Source: Chelydra serpentina (Eukaryota; Chordata; Testudines; Chelydridae). From it: a stretch of 64,000 nucleotides of DNA. The position numbers and the translations under genes are program-made. Location of the stretch: NCBI GenBank assembly GCA_037349315.1, contig JBAIAC010000057.1, positions 4,898,001-4,962,000 on the forward strand, written 5' to 3'. Positions 48,901 through 58,800 of the stretch are shown here, one piece after another (position 1 is the stretch's first letter; every line of letters begins with the position of its first letter). The notes under the pieces were generated by a model. The model searched no databases. It saw only the letters and a list, made by a program, of their open reading frames with translations, and was not told the DNA's origin.

Positions 48901-51900
48901 GCTGGAACCTCCGGGAGAAACGGCAGGGGAGCAAAACGATGCTTCGTCTTATCATGAAGTGCACATCCGCCATTCTTCTGCCCCCAAACCAGCCATGTCC
49001 CGTGACCCGTGGGGCAGCCCTGCCCCCGGACCGGCTGCAGAGCTGGCGGGGGTGGGGTGCCCCTACTGGGCAAGGGAGGAGGGTCGTGCTTCTGTTAAGG
49101 GGAAGCGTATCGAGCTGGCCGAAGGCCCGGGAGACTCTGGTTTCACTGCGGTGGGGTCACGAGGCCTTAGCAGCGAGGAGCGGGGGAACGCCACGGTGGG
49201 TGGGAGGATCCGTGGCCGGAAGGCGTCACTGGACCAGAGGGCAGGGCGGGGTGGGGGCTTGAGCTCCTGAGCGGCACCCGAGCCGAGACACCCATGCTGC
49301 CATTTTCAGGCTCGTTAGCCTGAGCCGCGCGAGTCTGGCTCCCCATGCCGGGAGGCTCGCTGCCAGCTGCAGACAAAGCCGCAGCCTCCCCGGCCCCGGA
49401 TTCTGCTGGGGTTACGTCGCCAGGGAATTTGATCTCTGACCCCTCCCGCTGCGGGGACGCCTCGTGGCCCAAACCTCAGGAGAAGGGGCAGGCAAGGGGG
49501 GGTCGGGGCTCAGTTTTCCCTTAGCTATTGCAGCCTGGGGGGGGGGGGGGGAGAGACAGGGAGAGCAAGGCGGGCAGATGGGGCTAATCAGGAGCAAGCC
49601 CGATGAAGCAGCGGAGGCAGAAAGCCAGGCCAGGCGGCTGGTGCGCCGTTCCCCACGGCTGCTCCCTCGTGCCCCCAGATTATTTCTGATCAGCAGTTAA
49701 CATGCGCTTCTCCCGCCCCACCACCACCACCTTCATGTTCCAGTCACAGGTTGCCATGGCAACCCTTCCCCTCTCCCGCCAACCCCCTTCCCCTTGCCCC
49801 CCCCCCCCTTGAGCTGGTCCATGTTCTGCCTTCCCCACGCTGACGCTAATTCGCTTTGGCGTCCCTCAGCCACCCGCAGGGTGGGCTGCCCCAGCCAGGG
49901 GAGAAAAGTCCATGGGCGGGGGGGTGGGGCTAAGGGGGGCTGTGAACCCCCCTCTTCGGCAAGCAACGGAGGGCCCCTCCCCGAGGCAAGAGGCCATGGC
50001 TGTGCGGCCACCCAAGGGGTGCAGGGTGGACCCTCGGTGGGGTTGAATTTGACCCTGACCTCAGTGGAACCAGGGGGTGCATGGGGGGGGGGGTGACCCG
50101 TAGCCAGTTCTGCGCTGGGCTCCGGTTACTCCGAGCCAGTGGGAGAGAACCAGGCCCAAGGACCTGGGGACAGTCCCGTGTACTGAGAAAATGAAAACCA
50201 ATACGCCCCCCTCCATCTCCCTGCCCAACGGCTGATCCCCCGCATCTGTCTGTCCCCACAAGAGACACGGCCCCACACCCCACCACGGTAATTCTATGCA
50301 CCTTTCATCCGAGTCTCAAAGCTCTTCATAAACAGGTGCGAACCGAGCCTCGCAATCTCTCTGAGAAATAGATCGGAACCACTATCCCCCTTTTACAGAT
50401 GGAGAAACTGAGGCACTCCGTGGGGATGTGATTTGCCCAAGGTCACACAGTGACTCAGTAGCAGAGTCTGGAACAGAACCTGTAGCATCCTTCGTAGTAG
50501 AGAGGAGACAGGATGTGGTTGTAATGATTATAGGGGCCCTCAGCAGAGGCTGCTGGACACAGACAGACCAGTGGGGCTTTTACTTCCCAGGCTGACATGC
50601 TCAGCGTGAGCTGCCTGGACCCACCACACAGGGTCTCCTAAACCTGGTCACAGCAGAACCCTGGATCCTAGTCTGCTCTTTAGACCATGCTCCCTTCCAT
50701 ATTTTGAACTACTACTATTTGTATCTACACAAGTAAAGATAACGATCGGGCCAAACCAGTTTCATGCTTCAGGGCCTACAATGGTTGCTACCAGGGTCAG
50801 GAAGGAACCTGCCCTCCCTTCCCCCCATCTACTGCATTGCACCACTGGCCAGATGCATTATGGGACTAGGAGTGGAAAGAGATTGTTTCCTCTTTTGTTT
50901 GCCTCTAAAGCACAAGGCATTGGCCGATGTCAGCGGCAGGAAACTAGACGAGACACTGGGCTGATCTGATACGGCAGTGCCTGTATGCCGATAATTCATG
51001 ATTCAGCTCCCTTGACTAGACAATAAACGTGGGTCTGTGTCCACATACCACCTGCCCACAAACAATCTGCATCACCCACTCCCTGCACAGCACCCACTGT
51101 CCTGGGGGGAGCACAGGCTCACAGGGGGGCAGCCACACACCTGGCCCAACTGCACACCCCAAGCCCTGCAGGGTATGAAAGGAGAGGCCTCCGGCTGGGA
51201 TTAAAAGAGCACAGCAGCTTCTCTTGGCTTGCCCTAGTGAATGGGGCAATAGCCACTCAGGAGACCCGAGTTCTCCACCTCCTCCCGAGCAGCACAATGG
51301 GGGCCCTGATCTTGAGGGAGGCTTCTAGGCATAGCTGAAATACAAATAATACCTGAAGGGAGGCCCGGAAGAGCAGCTGGGTCCTGCTATCCTAACAGAG
51401 GGGGCCTCCCCTCAGCTGGACAAAGACAGATGGGGTTCCCTGGCCATCTCTCTCCTGCAAGCTGAGGCGGACCTGGATTTGACCAGTCCCTTTGGTGGGG
51501 ATGAACTAACTCAGCCTGTACCTGGGGCTTTTGGTTCATTTTCTTTGTCTGGAGTGAGGCAGGAAGCTTTGATAAATCACTCCCTGTGCTTTCTCTGGCC
51601 CCCTTAGGAGCACCTCACTCTCTCTAATGGACTGAGAGGCTCAGCACACCCCTGTGAGGTACGGCGGTGCTATTCTTCCCAGTCACTGATTGGAAACTGA
51701 GTCCGACGGACTTGTCTAAGGTCCCACGGGAAGTCTGGCAGAATAAGCAACTGATACTAGTCCCAGTGCAACACTCGACCCACCAGTCCATCCTTCCTTT
51801 CTAAATAAACGCACTCCAAGCCAGGGCCTTTGTTAGGAACCAGACCCCCTGTGTCTGGTCTTTCTTAGAAGTACAACTTGATGACATTTTTCAACTCAAA

Positions 51901-54900
51901 CATTTTCCTGACCATTTTAAAAAGGGATTTTTTTTTTTATATGTATAAGGGGGATGGGATGAAATCTTTGTGAAAAAAAAATTATTTTCCTTTGAAATAT
52001 TCTGGTTTTTGACCCCCAAAATCCAGTTTTCCCATTAAAAAGATAGAAAATTTCTATGAACAAAACTGGAAAAACAGGGAAAATCCTTCATTTAAAAAGT
52101 TGTCTCTCGAAATACTCACTTTCTACAGACTAGCTGTAATATGAAGTGAGGCCAACTTTCTTTTTGAACTTGGGTACCCAAATGTTAGGCTCCTAACTCC
52201 AGATGTAGGCACCTAAATAAAAGTGAACTGACTTTCAGAGGTGCCAATCACCCACAAATCCCACGCACATCAATAGGAAGCTAGAGGTTCCTACCTAAAA
52301 TGAGTAGGGCAGTGGGGTTTGCTTGCCCTTTAAGGCAACATGGGGAAGTCTCGGGGCCAGGTTACCACGTTTCAGGAATTCTGGGGCAAGCAGAGGCCGA
52401 GGGAACAACAGAGGCAGATGCCGGGAGAGAGGAAATGATCCAGGGATAACAGTTGGCATCTGGGGAAAAAATGAGGCCACTGTTCCTTTTAGGGGGCAGG
52501 ACTATAAGATTTTTAGTGTGGGGTGGGGCAAGGCTTCTCTCTCTCTCAGCCAATCAGGGCAAGTTCTGGGAAGCAGAGCGGTATATAATCTGCAGCTGTC
52601 CCCTTATGGTGGGGGAGAAAATTGCTGGTTAATTTCTTCTGAGCCAGGAGAATGGAGACAGAGCCCAGACCAACTTGGTCTCAAGCCATGGAGGAACCCT
52701 AGAAAGCTGCAGCCCTGCTGAGGTACCCGGGGCAGAAATGGACCCTTTGTTATGAAGGTTTTTGTTTCAAGTTTTCTTTATTTGAAAGACTTTGCTCCCA
52801 GATCAGGCACAACTGGGCAGAAGTAACTTAATGGGCCAGCTGAGTTGCCACCAGCTGGACCTCACTGTAAGCAGGCAGGTTCCGAATCATTGGCCTTGGT
52901 TTTATTGTTGTGGTATGAACCCCCTGCTCCCTGACACCCCTGAAATTAGTGGTGGAGGGGAGGCAGTGGGATGGGTACAGCTGTGGAAGGGGACTTAGAG
53001 ATTAGGGGGGTTCTGTTTAGTTAGTTAGAGCTCCTATGAGCAAACATACGCGGGAGGACAATCTCTTTCCCAGTCCACCGGTTGCTATTCTGGCATCTGA
53101 AACATTTCCAGCCCGGATTGGTAAATGTCATTACCCATAATTATCTCCCTTGAAGTATAGTGGAGGGTTGGTGCCTGCGATGCAGTAATGGCAGCATATA
53201 TACTCAGGGATGTGACACTAATTGATCAACTAAATCTCCCTTTCGCCATCCAATTATATCCTGGCTGGAGCCAAGTGTCAGAAGGGTCAGACCGCGACGG
53301 CAGGAGGAGGCAGGCAGTGGGATGGATGGCAAGGAATAGAATGGATGAGAGAGGCAGCCAGGAACTGCCATTCCCGACAACTTGATTTCTGTCTAGTGTG
53401 TGTCTTGAGATGCACCATGGCTGCTGCCTGGAATGGATCACATTTGTCCTACTAACTTAGGGCCAGGTTTTGCAACCCTTACTCACATGGGTTAGTACTT
53501 ACACACAGCGCCTTTGATTCCCATGGGAGTGCACCCACGAGCGAGTGCTAGCCACTATGAGCAATGGGATGCAGGAACTAATCTTTATTCTTTGAGGGTC
53601 TATTTCATTTTGTTTTAATCTAGGCAGTTTTTAAGCAGAATTGGGCTAAGAAACAAAACTGACACCCCAGGCTGAGGCCTTTTAATGTGCTGAAGTTTCA
53701 TAGATTTGTACGGCTCTCAGGGATCATTATGATCATCTAGTCTGCCCTTCTGCACCACCCAGCCCAGAGAATTCCCCCAGCAAATAAGGGAAGAGAAATC
53801 CCTCAATTACAGCTCAGCAATTCGTCAGGCGGGACTTGGGCTACTCATACTGCCCGTATTCAAAATTGGACTTGAGATCTGGACTCTCAAACCCCTGTGG
53901 TCAGGGGGTCGGTTTAGGAGCCTGGCTGAGCTGGGGAATTACTAACTACTTTCTCACTAAGGTGGCAAGATCAAACCCAGCCCAGGCTGGGAGACTAAAA
54001 GCTGTTGCTGTCAGACTGTCCCCCTCATCTGAAATGAGTTGCTAGGAGCTCAGTCTAGCTCCAAGTATTCCTGTTGCAAAACTCCAGTGGGTCCCTTTCT
54101 TGGCAATCTCCACAGAGGAGAAAAGGATTCAATAGCTTTGTTTCCTCTCTCAACCATAAACAGCCCCCCAAAAAATTTTCAGCCTCCTCCTAGGCAGGTC
54201 TTGCCCATTCATGATGCCCAGCCTGAATCATCCTCTGTTTCTGCCAGAGCATTTCTGAGCGAGCGATCGGTGCAGAACACAGGTTCTCCAGCTGTGTGCA
54301 TCCCACCAAGCCTCTTTTCCCCTGGCCTTGTTACTAGATTTGAGATTTGCCCTGTCAAACAAGCAGAGGGAGGATGGCCCAATGGTTAGAGAACTAGCCT
54401 AGGACTTGGGAGTCCATCCTCTGACACAGACTCCCTGTATATAATCTTGGCCCAGTCTCTCAGATAATGGCCTTTCCCTACTGCATGGAGGTGCTGTGAG
54501 GATAAATGCATTAAGAGTGGAGAGGTGCTCAGAAAGATTAAAGCTTTTTATTATCAGCAGAGCTGGTTATACTATTAGGATGCCAGTAAAGGCATCCACG
54601 GCCCTCCTCCCCCTAGTTTCTTGCCCCCTCCGGGCTTTAAGGAAAAACCCTAGCAGCAGGGTGTGGTGTAGAGAACTTGTAGCGCTGGTGAAAGGTGCTG
54701 AATCAACACCCCTGGGTAGTGACGTCTTTTCTCCCGCCCAGAGCAGGTGAAGCATAGTCAGCAGGAGTGAAACTACTCCACAGCCTTCGGTGTGCGTCTA
54801 CCCTGCCCAGGAGGTCAGGCCATTCTCCATGGCCCTTGGCTCCTCTGAAGCTGCCAATCAGGGGGCTCAAGATAGTGCCAGGTGTGGCGTGGTTTTCTGA

Positions 54901-55789
54901 TGTGGGTGCTGGACTGAGCCCAGACAGTGGTGGTTTCTAATAGACAGCTCCCTGGATGGTAAGGGAGAAAACCACCGCAACCGAGCGCCTGTTAATCTCA
55001 GTCAATCCTGTGACTTTTAGGTTTTCTTGTAAAGGAATTTCAGGCCAGGTTCTCAGTGAAGAGAGATCCCTGCTGGAGGGAACAGAAGCAAGGGATTGTA
55101 GGGGTGGGGTCGGCCAGGCAGGCAGAGAGCCCCATAGAGATGGTGTGCATGCATGGGAAAGAGAGGTGCGCACACCAGGACAAATAGGCCAGGTGCCAAC
55201 CCAAATCAGCTCCACAGTATGATCCTGCTGCCTAGGTTGGTTGTTAGCCTCCCACTGGTGACCCCTGCTGCCTGTGGGCCCCACCAACCCATCCCTACAT
55301 GCACTCTTGCTAGGGAGCAAGGCCTGGCTCCATAAGCCTAAATACTTTTAAGGATCTGGACCCAGGTCTCCAGCAGCCCTCCCGGAAGCTCTCTCTGCAG
55401 TAGAGCCTGCAAACACCTCCACCTGCTGACTTCCTGAGCCCTGGGTGCCACTGAGTCTTGTCCATGGTGCTGAAAACAGCAGCGTGCTCATGGAGCAACT
55501 CTTGGGCCCCGCTGTGAACTCTCCCGCCTGGCTCCTGCAGCGGGGAGGCCTGTTCTGGACCAGTCTAAACTGGTCCTTTGGAAGGAGCAGGTCTATTGGC
55601 AAAGGGCTGGCTCTCTCAGAGCACACCCACGCCCCAGTCTGCTTACTGACTTTCATGGTCAATTGCAGCTTTCCCCCCGTCTCTGAAAACTACCTTGCGG
55701 AGTCCACCTGTGAAATGGGGCCTGCTGTTCAGGAAGGGGTGTGTGTGTGTTTGTTAGTGTGTGTGTGTTTGTTAGTGTGTGTGTGTTTG

Positions 55790-55845
<56 letters not shown>

Positions 55846-58800
55846 TATCACCGGCTCAGATCGACCCATTTGGAAGGGTTGCATGGGTCAGCGGGCCTTG
55901 TGAATTGCGTGCCAAAGTTGCAAGTGCATCCGTCCTGCATTCAAGAAACTCCTATTTAGGCACACAAAGCCGGTGACTGGGGGGGTGGAATTTACCTCCA
56001 AATGAGGGGCCAGCACAAGATCTATGCACCATTTCTCACACACACACGCCCCAATAGGACTTGTAGGGGCGCGGGGGTTTCAGTGGTGCTGATGCTGTGT
56101 GCTGGCTCTTTGCTCTATGGGTGGAGCACAGATGCACTGACAAATTTTGCAGTTTAGGACATCACTGAAAAATTGGTCCCACCCCTATTTATTTTGGGAA
56201 TGGGGGCTGCCTTTAGAGTCAATTGCTTCCAGACCATTTGTTTTGTTGCGTGGATTAGACTGTCTCTCTCTCAGTCCTAGGGGACCCTACAAGGTATGGA
56301 TTCTGTTGTCTCTGGGTGGAGTTTTGCCCAGCTTTGTTCTTTGGATGCTCTTTGCTTAGCTTTCTGAGATAATTACAACCCTTCGGAAACATCTCAGATG
56401 TGCAAGGCTCGCCGGCTCTAAATTCACTCCTTCTCCCTGTATAACCCATGATACTGAACCACGAAATGCCAACAAGAACCAAAATTAAAAAGCAATAACT
56501 CAGAGAAGATGCCTGGGCTAAAATGGGCTCTCCAGCTTTTTATAAAGATCTATTTCAAGCATTTAAAAATTCCCATAGCCAGAATATTTGACTAGTTCTT
56601 TCTCTGAATTAGCATCTTCCTCCCACTAGCACTTTTTATATTAAGGTTTCATGGAGAAACAACGGCAACTGGATGCAGAGAACCAGAACCTGAGCAATTT
56701 AAACAGGGCTTATGCCAGCAACGCTCCCACTGGATTCTACAGGGTTGTCCCACCCTCAGAGGGCAAAAATCTCAGGATTTGGCCCAAAATTTATCCGAGC
56801 CATTTGGTCAAGGGGCTCCAATTTACAGCATAAACTCTACCCCAGCTCCTAATGCTCCGTAGCAATTTCATAGGCAATTTGCCTCTGCACAGGAATTTTG
56901 GAGCACTTTGGAGAAAAGTCAGCTTTCACCAGAAATGCAGCTTTAATTAGGGGGCACAAAACTCTTCAGAGCGAACAGGAATCGTGCTCTCTGGACTAGA
57001 AGTTGTCCTTTACTCTGTCCGTACAGAGCCTAGAGCAGTGGTTCTCAACCGGGGTACATATACCCCCTGCGGGGACACAGGTTTTCCATGGGCTACGTCA
57101 ACTCATCTAGATATTTGCCTAGTTTTACAACAGGCTACATACAAAGCACTAGCGGAGTCAGTACAAACTACAATTTCATACGGACAGTAACTTGTTTATA
57201 CTGCTCCATGTACTGAAATGTAAGTACAATGTTTATATTCCAACTGATTTATTTTATAATTATACCATAAAAGTGAGACATTTTTCAGTACTAGTGTGGC
57301 TGTGACACGTGTATTTTTATGTCTGATTTTGTAAGCAAGTAGTTTTTAAGTGAGGTGAAACTTGAGGGTATCCAGGACAAATCAGACTCCTGAAAGGGGG
57401 ACAGTAGCCTGGCAAGGTTGAGAGTCAATGTTTAGATAACATAACCCGGTCTGCACCTTCCCTGGCCCTTTACCAAAATAACTAGATCAATGCCATGACT
57501 AGTGTGGATGCAACTGTGCTGTTATAAAGATGCCTTATACTGGTTCATTTAGGGGAATAGCCTATACCAGTAGAAGGTGCCTCTATGCCCGCACAACTGT
57601 GTTCACGCTGCAGGGAGCTATTGCTTTAGCTATACCGAGATAGTTAAAGTGCAACTTTTGTGTGTAACCATAACCCTAAGATCCCCAGCTTGGTTTTAAT
57701 ACCAAGAAAGGTCAGAGTTCCAGACTTTCCCGACACTGGATCTGGCTACGTTACCGTGTGGTTTTAAAAACCAGTGACCTGCATGCAGTCTCCATTCAGC
57801 GGCCCACAGCTGGAAGGAGAGGCCGTTTGGGCCGATTTATCATGATCTTTAATGGGAGTGGGAGGTTTCACTTCATTTCTTTCCCGGTGTAGGTTCAGAA
57901 AGGGTTTAGGGAAAATGCCCCTAGCTTCTTCCATCCAATTCATTCCTCTTGCCTTTCATTTCAAGCTCACTGGCAACAGACCAAGGAGGTGGAGCAACTA
58001 ATGATGGTGCTGAGGGGCAAGAGGGGGTGTCAAACTTTCAAAAGAGCCTAACGCTCTGATTTTCAAAGGTATTTAGGCACCTAAATTGTTCTCCATAGGA
58101 GTTGGGTGCCTAAATACCTTGGCGGATCGGGACCATAGGTCCCATTTTCAAAAGTGACTTGGGCATCCAGGCACCTAAATTTCTCTGAAAGTCAATATCA
58201 TGTAGGCTCCTAAATCGCTTTGGGGAAGGCTTTTCAAAGGCACAAAGGGCAGTTCGACAACTCAGTGCATCTGAAAATCAATGGGAGTTTGGTGCCCCAC
58301 CTCCTTCTGTGACCAGGGACATCTTCCCCTTGGGCGCTCTCTTTGAAAATTTTACCCCCCGTCTCATGCGACGGGACTGGGGCAGAAGGGACGAGGGGCC
58401 TGGTCCAAAACACACTGAAGTAGATGGAAAGATTTCCATTTGCTTCAATGGGGTTTGGATCAGGCTCGAAGAGGCTGGGCCTGGAATGTCCCCCGAACCC
58501 TCGGTTCCCACCACGCGTCTCTCGGCCCTTTGCACGGACAGGGGCGAAAGCCTCCGCTGTTTGGGCCAACGGTGACCAAGAGGAAATGGTGAGTTGGGTC
58601 CATTTTCCTGCATCCCCCCCATGGATACAGTGACCGAGGTCGGAGGGGATGGAACAGAGCAGGATTTCCCCTCATTAAACGCATAGCAGCTGAGCACTAC
58701 TCATTCCCAAATGCCAAAGCCACAACGACAGCTTAAGTTTGCTGCACCAGCAGCTGACCCCGAGCTGGGCATGAGCAATGGGACTGTGGCCAGGATAAAC

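Noticed and set aside
54678..54699. Second RE1-like site with GGTGCTGAA half
   Set aside because: The other half matches at only about six of ten positions and the spacing is off by one; too weak to call.
55740..55838. CRISPR-like direct repeats
   Set aside because: The spaced TTTGTTAG units are an interrupted (GT)n microsatellite in a vertebrate intron, without unique spacers.
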